From Salinivenus lutea (GTDB lineage Bacteria > Bacteroidota > Rhodothermia > Rhodothermales > Salinibacteraceae): a DNA stretch of 64,000 bases. Position numbers and translations under genes: made by a program. The notes below the pieces were generated by a model. It was not told the origin of the DNA. It saw nothing but the letters and a program-made list of their open reading frames with translations, and ran no database searches. Positions 23,191 through 32,202 of the stretch are shown piece after piece. Location: NCBI GenBank assembly GCA_002894685.1, contig NCRC01000006.1, positions 62,001 through 126,000 of the forward strand, given 5' to 3'. How positions within the stretch are numbered: position 1 is the stretch's first letter; the number at the start of each line of letters is the position of its first letter.

Positions 23191-25455
23191 ATGGCTGCAG
23201 ATGAATCCGCGCCCGAACAGGAGCTCGCCCGTGATCTCGGGTTTTTGGAGGCATACACCATCGGCGTCGGGACGATGATCGGGGCCGGCATCTTCGTGCT
23301 GCCGGGCATTGTGGCGAACAACGCCGGACCGGCCGGCATGATTTCGTTTCTGATTGGCGGCGTGGTATCGCTCCTCACGGCCCTGTCGCTTTCAGAGCTG
23401 GCCACCGGTATGCCGAAGGCCGGCGGCAGCTACTACTACGTGAACACTGCGCTTGGCAGCTTCTTCGGCTCCATCGTCGGCTGGAGCATGTGGGGCGGCC
23501 TCATGTTCGCGACCGCCTTCTACATGCTCGGCTTTGGGCAGTACCTCACGTACTTCATGCCGCTGGGGGAGACCGGTGTGGCCATCGCCGCGCTTGTCAT
23601 GGCAGGACTACTTGTCGGCGTCAACTACCGAGGGGTGAAAGAGGCCGGGTCGCTCCAGAACCTGATCGTGATTTTGCTGATCGGGTTCATCCTCGTCTTC
23701 CTGTCCTTTGGGGTCTTCAACATCGACTGGGGCACCTTCCGCCCCTTCAACCCGAATGGCTGGGGGGCTGTGGCCTCCACCGCCGCCACCGTGTACGTCA
23801 CGTTCATTGGCTTCGAGGTGATCGCCACGAGTGCGGAGGAGATCAAGAATCCGGGGCGCAACCTGCCGCTCTCCATGATCGCCTCGGTGCTTACGCCCAC
23901 GGTGTTCTACGTGCTCGTGATGCTGGTATCGACCGGGGTGCTGCCGGTGGCCGAGCTGGCCGAGTCCTACATCCCGGTCGCCGATGTCGCCGATCAGTAC
24001 CTGGGGGAGATCGGGGCCCTCATGATGGTGCTTGGGGCGGTGCTGGCCACCGTTTCCAGCGCCAACGCGTCGATTCTGTCGGCGGCCCGCGTCAACTTTG
24101 CAATGGGGCGCGACAAGATTCTGACGAGCTGGCTCAACAACATCCATCCGGACTACCGGACACCCTACCGGGCCATCCTCGTGACGGGCGCTGTCATTCT
24201 GGGGCTCATCGCGCTCGGGGTGGGCATCGAGACGCTGGCCGACGTGGCGAGCTTTGCCTACCTCGTCACGTACGCGCTGGTGCACGTGGCCGTGTTCGTG
24301 ATGCGGCGGGCCGAGCCCGAGGGCTACGACCCCGACTTCCGACTTCCCGGACTGGCCTACCCGATCGTGCCGATTCTGGGCTTCTTCTCGTGCATCGTCA
24401 TTGTGGCCCAGATGCGCCCGCTCGTGCTCTTCATCGGCGGTGGCATCCTGCTGGTCGGTGTGGTCTGGTACCTGGTGTACGCCCGAACGCGAGCCGTGAA
24501 GCCAAGCCTCGTGGGCGAGGCGATCGCGGCGGAGGGGCGCCGCGTCCCTCCCAGCGGCCGCTACCGGGTGGTCATTCCCATCGCCAACCCGAACACCGAA
24601 CAGTTTCTCTTACGCTTGGGGGCCGCTATTGCCTCCGGGCACGCGGACGCAAATGGGCGCGAGGCTGAGCTCATTGCCGTCAGTGTCATCGAGGTGCCAC
24701 AGCAGACGTCTCTTGAGCAGGGCATTCAGTTCGAGGAGGAGCGCGTGCAGCGGCAGCAGGAGCTCCTGAAGAACGCCCGGGCGATGGCCGAAGACCTCAA
24801 CGTCGGCATTCGGACGCGGGCCATTGTGGGGCGCAGTGTCGGGGATGCTATCTTGAACGTTGTGGAGGAGGAACGGGCCTCCCACGTGGTACTTGGCTGG
24901 ACGGGGAGGCGCAAGCGGTTCGAGCACATCCTGGGGACCAACATCGACCCGATCGTTCGGGAAACGTCCTGCGAATTGACGGTCGTTAAGAAAGGCCCCA
25001 AGAAAGAGGTGGGAGAGGTGGTGGCCCTGGTGGGGCAGGGGCCCTACACCCGCCTGGCGGCCCGCCGCGCCGCCGAATTTTCTCAGAGCGATCCGGATGC
25101 CGGCCTGACCATGCTCAACGTCCAGCGCCCGGCGGAGAACGGGGAGTACGATCCGGAGGAAGAGGGGCGCGCGTTGATCGAGTCGGTCGCAAAAGAAGCG
25201 AACGTTGACGAGGACTACAAGGAACGCGTCCTCGTTGCCGACGGCGACATTCGCGAAACCCTGCTCGATGCGGTAGAAGATTACGACACGATCTGTGTGG
25301 GGGCCACCCGGAGCACGGCCGTGGCGCAGGCCCTCTTCGGGTCCATTCCGGAGGAGATTGGCGAGAAAAGTGAGGGCACCGTGGCGCTGGCCCGGGGGGC
25401 CGTGTATCAGCCGCGCTCCGTTTCACAGGGACTCATCGACTGGCTGTCGGGATAA
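23191..25455 (+). CDS. APC amino-acid permease with C-terminal USP tandem
   Basis: 754 residues. Permease domain about 1-435 with the APC motif IGVGTMIGAGIFVLPGIVAN and helix-2 LSELATGMPKAGGSYYYVNT. The cytoplasmic tail holds USP1 (about 448-600) and USP2 (about 605-735). USP1 has an exact nucleotide-binding motif G-2x-G-9x-G-T at G569, G572 and G582-T583 (GWTGRRKRFEHILGT), so ATP binding is predicted; USP2 has an imperfect one (GATRSTAVAQALFGS, Arg in place of the second Gly). A tail that binds nucleotide suggests transport gated by cell energy state. The start is the ATG at 23191; a TTG three codons earlier is less likely. It is convergent with ktrA 5 bases away. Confidence 0.9.
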   Translation: MAADESAPEQELARDLGFLEAYTIGVGTMIGAGIFVLPGIVANNAGPAGMISFLIGGVVSLLTALSLSELATGMPKAGGSYYYVNTALGSFFGSIVGWSMWGGLMFATAFYMLGFGQYLTYFMPLGETGVAIAALVMAGLLVGVNYRGVKEAGSLQNLIVILLIGFILVFLSFGVFNIDWGTFRPFNPNGWGAVASTAATVYVTFIGFEVIATSAEEIKNPGRNLPLSMIASVLTPTVFYVLVMLVSTGVLPVAELAESYIPVADVADQYLGEIGALMMVLGAVLATVSSANASILSAARVNFAMGRDKILTSWLNNIHPDYRTPYRAILVTGAVILGLIALGVGIETLADVASFAYLVTYALVHVAVFVMRRAEPEGYDPDFRLPGLAYPIVPILGFFSCIVIVAQMRPLVLFIGGGILLVGVVWYLVYARTRAVKPSLVGEAIAAEGRRVPPSGRYRVVIPIANPNTEQFLLRLGAAIASGHADANGREAELIAVSVIEVPQQTSLEQGIQFEEERVQRQQELLKNARAMAEDLNVGIRTRAIVGRSVGDAILNVVEEERASHVVLGWTGRRKRFEHILGTNIDPIVRETSCELTVVKKGPKKEVGEVVALVGQGPYTRLAARRAAEFSQSDPDAGLTMLNVQRPAENGEYDPEEEGRALIESVAKEANVDEDYKERVLVADGDIRETLLDAVEDYDTICVGATRSTAVAQALFGSIPEEIGEKSEGTVALARGAVYQPRSVSQGLIDWLSG

Positions 25456-25460
25456 TCAGC

Positions 25461-26132
25461 TTACGAGGTGGAGGCGTTGGCCATCTCCGTTACCTCGTCG
25501 AGTGTTTCGTCCGTTCCGGCGAGGATGAGGGTGTCGGTTCGCTCCAGGGGCTCGTCCGGGTCCGGGGGCACAATCATCTTGTCCGCCGCCGTGTCGTGGA
25601 TGCCGACGACCGACACGCCGTATTTTGATCGCACCGAGAGCTCGCGTAGCGTGTGGCCCCGCCAGTTGTCGGGCACCACAAGTTCCTCGACGCTCAGGTT
25701 GCGGGCCATTTTTACGTAGTTGAGTACGCCCTTTTCCGAAATGCGGCTTGCGAGATTGATTCCGGACTCCCGCTCCGGGAAAATTGTCTCGGCGACCCCC
25801 AGCTTTCGCATGATGCGCGCATGGTTGTCGGAGATCACCTTGACGTAGACCCTCTCGACCCCGAGGTCCGTCAGGGCCATCGTCGCCAGAATACTGGCCG
25901 TGATATCGTCGCCGGTGCTCACTACGGCCGCATCGCCCTCACTGGCGCCCACCTCGTCCAGCGTCTTTGTATCGCGCCCATCCCCCACGGCGGCCCGTGA
26001 GCAGTGGGGGGCGATCTCGTCCACCGCCTGCTCATCCACGTCCAGCGCGATGACGTCGTGCCCGCGGCTGTAGAGAGCCTCGGCCACGCTGGATCCAAAG
26101 TTGCCGAGGCCGACGATGACAAAGCGATTCAT
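25461..26132 (-). CDS. ktrA: KtrA-type potassium uptake regulatory subunit (RCK)
   Basis: 223 residues. RCK_N Rossmann domain from the start (FVIVGLGNFGSSVAEALYSR, GxGxxG, with the acidic D-V-D at the end of beta-2) and an RCK_C domain from about 140 (LVVPDNWRGHTLRELSVRSK ... PLERTDTLILAGTDETLDEV). KtrA forms an octameric ring that binds ATP/ADP and gates the KtrB channel-like transporter. It follows ktrB by 29 bases on the same strand and is the last gene of a five-gene minus-strand run; its 3' end is 5 bases from the convergent permease. Confidence 0.93.
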   Translation of the reverse strand: MNRFVIVGLGNFGSSVAEALYSRGHDVIALDVDEQAVDEIAPHCSRAAVGDGRDTKTLDEVGASEGDAAVVSTGDDITASILATMALTDLGVERVYVKVISDNHARIMRKLGVAETIFPERESGINLASRISEKGVLNYVKMARNLSVEELVVPDNWRGHTLRELSVRSKYGVSVVGIHDTAADKMIVPPDPDEPLERTDTLILAGTDETLDEVTEMANASTS

Positions 26133-26161
26133 AAGGTGGGTGCGCGAAGGTTGAAAGAGAG

Positions 26162-27571
26162 TTATCCGATCGAAACGTCCTCGTAGGCGTAGCGAAAGTC
26201 GCCGAGCCGTTTGGGGCTGCGGGCCATGGCCGCCGCGAACGTGAGCGTGCCCACGCGGCCGATGAACATGAGCACGACCGTGAGGAGGCGGCCGGGGGGC
26301 GACAGATTGCCGGTGGCCCCCATCGAAAGGCCCACGGTGTTGAAGGCACTCACGGCCTCAAACATGTACGTGAGAAATGCGGGGACGCCGCCGGCCGCCG
26401 GAACCTCCAACCAGCTGAAGACGAAGATGCCGACCGTTACGATGCCGAACGCGACGATAAAGAGGCCCATGGCCTTCTGAAGGGTCGATTCCGGGATGGT
26501 ACGGTTCGAAATGCTGGTGGTCGGTTTGCCCCGGAGGCGCGACCAGGCCAGGAAGCCGAGCAGGGCAAAGGTTGTTGTCTTGATCCCCCCCGCCGTGGAG
26601 CCGGGCGAGCCGCCGATCATCATGTAGAGGATGGTTAGAAAGTTGGTGCCGGAGGTCGTTTCTCCATACGGAATGGTGTTGAAGCCGGCGGTGCGGGGCG
26701 TGATGCTGGCGAAGAGCCCGTTGACGAGGCGTTCAGCCAGGGTCATTCCGGCGAGCGTGTTGTGCCACTCGAACGCCGTGAAGGCTGCCCATCCCGCCAC
26801 GATGAGGAATGCGGTCGTGCCGAGCACAATCTGGGAGTGGACGGACAGGCGAAACCGATCCTCTTTTTGGCGTTTTCGTCCCCACAGGTTGATCTCCTCC
26901 AGCGTCAGAAAGCCGAGGCCGCCCAGGACGATGAGCGACATCACCACCATCAGCAGCGGGAGGTTTCCCTGAAAGGCCTCCAGGGAGGTCGTAAACGTTG
27001 AAAAGCCGGCGTTGCAGAAGGCGCTCACGGTGTGGAAAATCGAGTGCCACACGGCCCCGGTCCACCCGAAGCGCGGGACCCAAAAGATGTAGAGCAAGAC
27101 GCCTCCGATGACCTCGGCCACGAAGGTAAAGCGAAAGACGGCCCAGGTGAGTGATTTGTAGTCAATATCCCCCACTACCTCGGCCGGCCCGCCGGCCAAC
27201 GTCTCGTGACGGAGGGATAGGCGTTGGCCGAGTGCCACGATGATCACGGAGGTAAACGAGATGATCCCGAGCCCGCCGAGCTGGATGAGGAGGAGGATGT
27301 ACGCCTGGCCCCACGTCGTAAAATACTCGGCCGTGTCCACCACGATAAGTCCCGTCACGCAGATGGCGCTGGTGGCGGTGAAGAGGGCATCCACCCAGTT
27401 CAGGGGCGGTCCGGTGTAAAGGCCGGGCAGCACCATGAATCCAATGGTGCCCAGCGTAACGAGGAGCAGAAACGACCCGACGAAGAGCTGAGACGGGCTC
27501 AGTGCTCGCCACCACGAGCGGAGAAATGAACGCGGGGGGGTGGGGAAGTCGTCGATCGCAGGAGAGTCCAT
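26162..27571 (-). CDS. ktrB: KtrB-type potassium transporter membrane subunit
   Basis: 469 residues; sodium-dependent K+ uptake. The four selectivity-filter loops are intact: ATSAICVTGLIVVD, HTVSAFCNAGFSTF, SITPRTAGFNTIPYG and EAVSAFNTVGLSMGA, each with the conserved filter Gly. The N-terminus is a short polar segment before the first helix. This closely matches the KtrB/TrkH branch and pairs with ktrA downstream. The start is the ATG at 27571; the TTG immediately upstream is unlikely. It sits 170 bases after the histidine kinase gene, so it may have its own promoter or share the two-component transcript. Confidence 0.93.
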   Translation of the reverse strand: MDSPAIDDFPTPPRSFLRSWWRALSPSQLFVGSFLLLVTLGTIGFMVLPGLYTGPPLNWVDALFTATSAICVTGLIVVDTAEYFTTWGQAYILLLIQLGGLGIISFTSVIIVALGQRLSLRHETLAGGPAEVVGDIDYKSLTWAVFRFTFVAEVIGGVLLYIFWVPRFGWTGAVWHSIFHTVSAFCNAGFSTFTTSLEAFQGNLPLLMVVMSLIVLGGLGFLTLEEINLWGRKRQKEDRFRLSVHSQIVLGTTAFLIVAGWAAFTAFEWHNTLAGMTLAERLVNGLFASITPRTAGFNTIPYGETTSGTNFLTILYMMIGGSPGSTAGGIKTTTFALLGFLAWSRLRGKPTTSISNRTIPESTLQKAMGLFIVAFGIVTVGIFVFSWLEVPAAGGVPAFLTYMFEAVSAFNTVGLSMGATGNLSPPGRLLTVVLMFIGRVGTLTFAAAMARSPKRLGDFRYAYEDVSIG

Positions 27572-27741
27572 CAATCACGAGGTGGCGTTTCGGGGACGGT
27601 CTCATGGAAACCCCTCAGGGCACCACGCCTTGGGACCGCTGTGCGTGGTGAGTGATTCGTGGGGCACGGCGGAATGGGCATTCTCTTTCGCCCCCACCTA
27701 CCACGACAGACACTGGAAAGGGTCCCTGTTCATGAAAGGAT

Positions 27742-29577
27742 TCAAGGGGTGGCCGATGCAATCGGCAGAGTAAAGGTGAACCTACTGCCCTCCCCTGGCG
27801 TCGAGTCGACCCAGATGCGCCCATCGTGGGCATGGATAATTTCCTGTGCAATGGCGAGCCCAAGCCCCGTCCCTCCCGAGGCCTGATCGCTATCGATCTG
27901 CACGAACTTATCGAAGATCTTCGACTGGTACTCGTAGGGAATGCCGGCGCCCTCGTCCTGGACGGAGATGTGGACCGACCCGCCGACCATCCGGCCGGAG
28001 ATACACACCTGGTCGCCGGCCTCGGAGTAGCGGAGGGCGTTGGAGAGAAGGTTGTTGAGGACCCACGTCACTTTATTCGGATCGGCCTTTACCGCAGGCA
28101 GATTATCACGCAGGTCGACCTCAAATTCAATCCCGGCGTCCTCCGCCTGTGCCCGAAGGGCCTCCACAGCCTTTTCGCACATCAGGCCCACTGGGATCGA
28201 CTCAATATCCATCTCCATGCGCCCGGATTCAATCTTCGAAAGGTCTAACAGATCATCAATTAGTGCCCGCAGACGCTCAATATCGTCAATCGCGGCCGCC
28301 ATGAGTTCACGGTCGCGTGCGTCAAAGGCGTCCTCGTGGCGTTCATTCAACAGGCGGACGCTCATGCCGATGCTCGTGAGCGGGGTTTTGAGTTCATGGG
28401 AGGCCGTAGCCACGAACTCGCTTTTGAGGCGGTTGAGCTCCTGCAGTTCGGTGACGTCGCGCAGAAGTAGGATGGCGGCGAGCATTTCCTCGTCGGCGTC
28501 ACGGACCGGGTTCACGACAAACTGGAAGTGGCGGAGATCTCCCTCCCGCTCTACAGTGAGCGTGTCGCCAGGCTCACTCGGGGCGGACTTCTCTCCCGAC
28601 TCGATCGTCTCCCGAATTTGCTGGAACAGCCGCTCGTTTCGCAGGGCTTCAAGCACATGATGACCCTCCACCTCGTCGCGGCGGATCTCCAGTACCCACT
28701 CGGCGGTCGGGTTCATGTTAATGACATCGTAGTCGGCGTTCACGACTAACAATCCGTCATCGATGCTCTGTAGAATCGCTTCGCTCTTGCGCTGCTCCGC
28801 CATGATCTTCTCAATGTTGAGGTCGCGGTACGAGCGCAACTCCGCGGCCATATCGTTGAACTGGTCGGCGAGGCTGCCGAGCTCGTCGGTGGCGCCAGTC
28901 TGCACCTCTACGTCGTAGTCGCCAGCCGCGATCTTTTGGGTGGCGGCCTCCACCTTTTGGATGGGACGCACGATGCGCCCCGCCAGCACCACGCTAATCA
29001 CGAGTCCGAGCACGATGGCACCCACCCCGATGCCGCCCACCGACCAGATGGCGCGCGTCGCAACCGACTCGGCCCGTTCGGAGGCCTGGACCATCGTCTG
29101 CTGGTTGAGATTTCGCAAATCGCCGGCGGCTCCCCGGACAGCCTGGAAGGTGGGGAGCATGGTCGTCTCGTACGGCCGTGTCCCGTAGGTGCTGGGGGTC
29201 TGGAGCAGGGAGTCAAAACGAACCGTGTACAGATCGAACGTAGAGTCGATGCGTGCGAGGACGGTCTCTTCGCCCTCAATCGTGATGTTGTCCTGCGCCC
29301 GGGCCAGCCAGCGCGACACCTGATTTTGATTGCGCCGAAACTGCTGGAGGCCCTGCTCCCGATTCTGGAGGTGCAACAGCACGGCGCTGTCCATGCGCTC
29401 CAGGCCGTTGATCATGTTCTCCGCGGCGATGATGCTCCGGTAGTTTTCGCTCAGGATGGCCTCCGAAGCACTCCCAAGGTTTTGGATATTCGTGAGGGCC
29501 CACCCGAGCACGAGGCCCAGAAGGAGCAGGACGGTGCCATTCGCCAGCAGAATTTTCGTGCGAACGGTCCAGGTCAT
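27742..29577 (-). CDS. Membrane-bound sensor histidine kinase (HAMP-PAS-HisKA)
   Basis: 611 residues. Layout: TM1 about 8-28; periplasmic helical domain 30-177 rich in coiled-coil pattern (LLHLQNREQGLQQFRRNQNQ, four-helix-bundle-like); TM2 about 178-199 (SVGGIGVGAIVLGLVISVVL); HAMP 200-252 (RIVRPIQKVEAATQKIAAGD); PAS about 262-370; HisKA with phospho-acceptor H394 in SHELKTPLTSIG; HATPase (N box NNLLSNALRYS, G1 VQDEGAGIPYEYQ, G2 GGTGLGLAI) to about 607. The layout resembles KinB/NtrB-like kinases. It precedes ktrBA and follows two response regulators, so it probably senses an envelope or osmotic cue for K+ control. Confidence 0.93.
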   Translation of the reverse strand: MTWTVRTKILLANGTVLLLLGLVLGWALTNIQNLGSASEAILSENYRSIIAAENMINGLERMDSAVLLHLQNREQGLQQFRRNQNQVSRWLARAQDNITIEGEETVLARIDSTFDLYTVRFDSLLQTPSTYGTRPYETTMLPTFQAVRGAAGDLRNLNQQTMVQASERAESVATRAIWSVGGIGVGAIVLGLVISVVLAGRIVRPIQKVEAATQKIAAGDYDVEVQTGATDELGSLADQFNDMAAELRSYRDLNIEKIMAEQRKSEAILQSIDDGLLVVNADYDVINMNPTAEWVLEIRRDEVEGHHVLEALRNERLFQQIRETIESGEKSAPSEPGDTLTVEREGDLRHFQFVVNPVRDADEEMLAAILLLRDVTELQELNRLKSEFVATASHELKTPLTSIGMSVRLLNERHEDAFDARDRELMAAAIDDIERLRALIDDLLDLSKIESGRMEMDIESIPVGLMCEKAVEALRAQAEDAGIEFEVDLRDNLPAVKADPNKVTWVLNNLLSNALRYSEAGDQVCISGRMVGGSVHISVQDEGAGIPYEYQSKIFDKFVQIDSDQASGGTGLGLAIAQEIIHAHDGRIWVDSTPGEGSRFTFTLPIASATP

Positions 29578-29712
29578 GCGAAGCGGACACTTGGTGAAGG
29601 AAGAGATGCTGGAGGGAAGGAAAGAAGCGACTCGGGATAGCGTGATGCGCGACTGCGTGACGGGGGCGTTTCGCTTCTTCGCATCAAGCAGGCAGGCATC
29701 GCGGTCGCCGGC

Positions 29713-31377
29713 TCACGCTCCGGTTAGGCGTCGGCGGAGGCCCTCTAAAAACGAGGGAGAGGTGGCGTGCGGTCCCCGAACGAGTGCGATGGGAGACGCA
29801 GTTGACGCGGAGAGGCGACCGGAAAACGAGTCGGCATCCGAGACGGACCACGAGCCAGTACGGCCGGCTCCGACGCAGATCCGGTCACTAGCGGATGCGC
29901 ACCGGGCCGCAGCGGCCTGTACCTCCGATGAGACAATCACACGTCCCTCGTACTGCTCGTCCGCCAGGCCTGCCCGATCAGCTACGTCCCACAGGAGGCG
30001 CTGTCCCCTGTGTTCGAGGGCGTCGACACTTGCGGTTCCGTCGTTGGATTGGATGGTGAGGAGGGTCAAAGTCCCAACGCCGCTCCCCTGGGCCCACTCC
30101 CGCGCTCGGCGGGCCACAAACGGGGCGTGTGGACTGTCGGCAATGAAGGCCGTCACGTCCGCCCCTTCGCCAGGGGCCCCGTCCGTACCGGGCCGGAGGA
30201 GGGTGACCTCGCACGAAACTGCGTCCAGGACGTCAGTCCAACTTGTGTCCGGGGCCTCCCCGTTCGTTCCTGGCCAGCGGCCCACGAGGTGCTGCACGGA
30301 TCGATCGGCGATTGTATTTTCCACAACGGCGGCAGTTTGGTGCGCCACAACCGCCAGGGGGGTCACGCGAAGGGCACTGCCGTCCACCGATTCGGCCAGG
30401 GCCTCTAACTGCCACTGCACCTCCTGCAGGCGATCCTGGTGTGTCTCCTTGGCCTGCGAGAGAGTGAGCTGCCGCGGCACCTCCACGACGCTGAGAAGCA
30501 GACACTCGCCGTTCGCATGGGCTCCCGCCGAGGCAGCAGCGAGCTCTACGAGGGCCCGATGGTCTGCCGTCGGGCCGTCGGCCACGGATTCATCCAGGAC
30601 GGTGAGGACGCGGTGGGGGATGTCGTCTTCGCTCAGGGATCGGCTCGCGGTGGTGCGTCCTTCCGAAGTGTGCGCGCCGTCGGCATCCGATGGCGACGGT
30701 GGAAGAAGAGAGTCCGCCCGGTCGATGGGAAACTGATCGTTTTCCCGAAGACGGTCGAGCAAAAGCTGGGCCGTGGCGGTGGTTCCCTCCCGCTCCACGG
30801 CGGCCTCCAGGTGCCGACGGGCCGCTTCGAGGTTGCCGACCGTACCCTCCAGAAGCCCGAGCAAGGTGTGGGCCTCGGGCCGTGCCTCATCCTGGGCGAT
30901 TGCCTCCTCCAGGCAGTGACGTGCCGCAGTGGTGCGGCGGTACCGGAGGTGCCACGTGGCGAGTTGCACCCACTCGTCATAGGGGGTTGCGTCGGGCGGC
31001 GCGGAGGGCTCCCGAAAGACCTGCTCCACCAGGTCGCGGAGGGCATCGAGGCTAATAGGCTTGAGCAATACGTCGACGGCGCCACGGCGCATGGCCTGCA
31101 CGGCGTTTTTGACTGTGCCGTGGGCCGTCACGATGACGACCGGGAGCTCGGGGGCCTGGCGGCGCGTGCGCTCTAGCGTCTCCAACCCGCTGAGGCCCGG
31201 CATGCGGAGGTCGAGCAGTACGAGATCGTACTCGGCCTCGCCAAGTTGTGAGAGGGCCTCGGTCCCGTTCGGCACGGTGTCGACAGTCAGGCCGATGTCT
31301 TCGAGGGCCTGCCGGAGGGTGAGGCGGACGTTTTTCTCGTCGTCGACGACGAGCACGCGGGGGGCAGTTGTAGACAT
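29713..31377 (-). CDS. Response regulator with REC-TPR-USP-USP architecture
   Basis: 554 residues and no DNA-binding domain. REC about 6-118 (phospho-Asp D56 in LVLLDLRMPG, Lys106 in LLKPISL), a TPR-like helical repeat region about 135-210 (LATWHLRYRRTTAARHCLEE, EAHTLLGLLEGTVGNLEAAR), an acidic linker, and a tandem USP pair about 254-400 and 405-545. USP1 contains LLLSVVEVPRQLTLSQA, close to LIAVSVIEVPQQTSLEQG of the permease at 23191, and both proteins end with a similar block (IALVRG... and VALARG... followed by a GL-x4-L-T/S-G tail). Nucleotide motifs are degraded in both USPs. The USP module appears to derive from the same source as the permease tail; the regulator may act by binding a protein partner. 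Confidence 0.8.
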   Translation of the reverse strand: MSTTAPRVLVVDDEKNVRLTLRQALEDIGLTVDTVPNGTEALSQLGEAEYDLVLLDLRMPGLSGLETLERTRRQAPELPVVIVTAHGTVKNAVQAMRRGAVDVLLKPISLDALRDLVEQVFREPSAPPDATPYDEWVQLATWHLRYRRTTAARHCLEEAIAQDEARPEAHTLLGLLEGTVGNLEAARRHLEAAVEREGTTATAQLLLDRLRENDQFPIDRADSLLPPSPSDADGAHTSEGRTTASRSLSEDDIPHRVLTVLDESVADGPTADHRALVELAAASAGAHANGECLLLSVVEVPRQLTLSQAKETHQDRLQEVQWQLEALAESVDGSALRVTPLAVVAHQTAAVVENTIADRSVQHLVGRWPGTNGEAPDTSWTDVLDAVSCEVTLLRPGTDGAPGEGADVTAFIADSPHAPFVARRAREWAQGSGVGTLTLLTIQSNDGTASVDALEHRGQRLLWDVADRAGLADEQYEGRVIVSSEVQAAAARCASASDRICVGAGRTGSWSVSDADSFSGRLSASTASPIALVRGPHATSPSFLEGLRRRLTGA

Positions 31378-31433
31378 GACAGTGGAGACCTGATGGGGAA
31401 AGGATCGAATGGCGTTCCCGAACTCGGAGCGGT

Positions 31434-32102
31434 TTACTCAAGCCGGTAGTCGGCGGGGGTGCGTACCAACGGGGACCGACTGATGTTATCCCGGTTGTAC
31501 ATCGCAGGGTCATATCCCGGCTGCAGCGCCAGCGCGGACTGGTAATAGCGCTGGGCCTCCTCGTACTGATTGCTCAGTTGCATGAGTACACCGAGGAGGT
31601 TGAACGCCTCGGGCCGCGTGGCGTCGATCGCAAAGGCCTTCTGGACGTGCTGGCGGGCCTGCTCGTAGTCCTCGTTCCGAATCCCCGCCCGGGCGTCGCC
31701 GATGTGTTTGTCGTACGCCTCCCCGGAGTTCGGGGCCTCTTGCGCGAGCGTCTGTGCGACCGTCGTCCGGATCTGTTCAGGCGTAAACGGCTTGTGGATG
31801 AAATTCTCGGCGCCCTCGCGGATCATCTCGACGGCCTGATCGACGGTTCCGTGCGCCGTGACGATGATAACCGGCAGCTCCGGGCGGCGCTCTTTGATCG
31901 CATCGAGTACGTCCCGGCCGTCCATCTCCGGCATGCGAAGATCCAGGAGGACCAGGTCGCACTTGTTCTCTTCGATGTGATCGAGAGCCACCGGCCCACT
32001 CTCGGCCGTCGTGACATGGTACTCGGCATCTTCGAGTACTTGTTTGAGGGAGAGCCGGACAGAGGCCTCGTTGTCGACGATCAGAAGTCGGGGCGTGTTC
32101 AT
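31434..32102 (-). CDS. Response regulator, REC-TPR, no DNA-binding domain
   Basis: 222 residues. REC domain about 4-118 with phospho-Asp D54 in LVLLDLRMPEMDG, Thr/Ala switch VTAHGTVDQAVEM and Lys in FIHKPFTPEQIR. A TPR-like region follows (about 130-200: ARQHVQKAFAIDATRPEAFN, LLGVLMQLSNQYEEAQRYYQ), ending in a polar tail (SPLVRTPADYRLE). It is the first gene of the minus-strand run, 56 bases before the REC-TPR-USP gene; the two look like paralogues, the second having gained the USP tail. Output is probably by protein interaction. The start at 32102 follows a structured leader. Confidence 0.9.
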   Translation of the reverse strand: MNTPRLLIVDNEASVRLSLKQVLEDAEYHVTTAESGPVALDHIEENKCDLVLLDLRMPEMDGRDVLDAIKERRPELPVIIVTAHGTVDQAVEMIREGAENFIHKPFTPEQIRTTVAQTLAQEAPNSGEAYDKHIGDARAGIRNEDYEQARQHVQKAFAIDATRPEAFNLLGVLMQLSNQYEEAQRYYQSALALQPGYDPAMYNRDNISRSPLVRTPADYRLE

Positions 32103-32124
32103 ACGGAGGTGGTTTTATAGAAAA

Positions 32125-32176
32125 GAGCGATTGCGCCCCTCGGCGGTCGTCCCCGACCGTTAATCGCTCAAATCTA
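32125..32176 (-). promoter_or_regulatory. -7 promoter element and overlapping long inverted repeat upstream of the REC-TPR gene
   Basis: TAGATTTG (minus strand, 32176-32169) matches the -7 consensus TAnnTTTG exactly. The arms GAGCGATT (32125-32132) and AATCGCTC (32162-32169), eight bases each and perfect, enclose a second perfect hairpin CGGTCG-TCCC-CGACCG (32144-32159). The far arm overlaps the -7 element and the near arm is followed on the minus strand by TTTT. This could be an operator over the transcription start or a leader stem that acts as an attenuator for the regulator operon. No matching -33 TTG was found. Confidence 0.5.
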
Positions 32177-32202
32177 GTACCAGACCGGCTTGCCCCGGCT
32201 TC

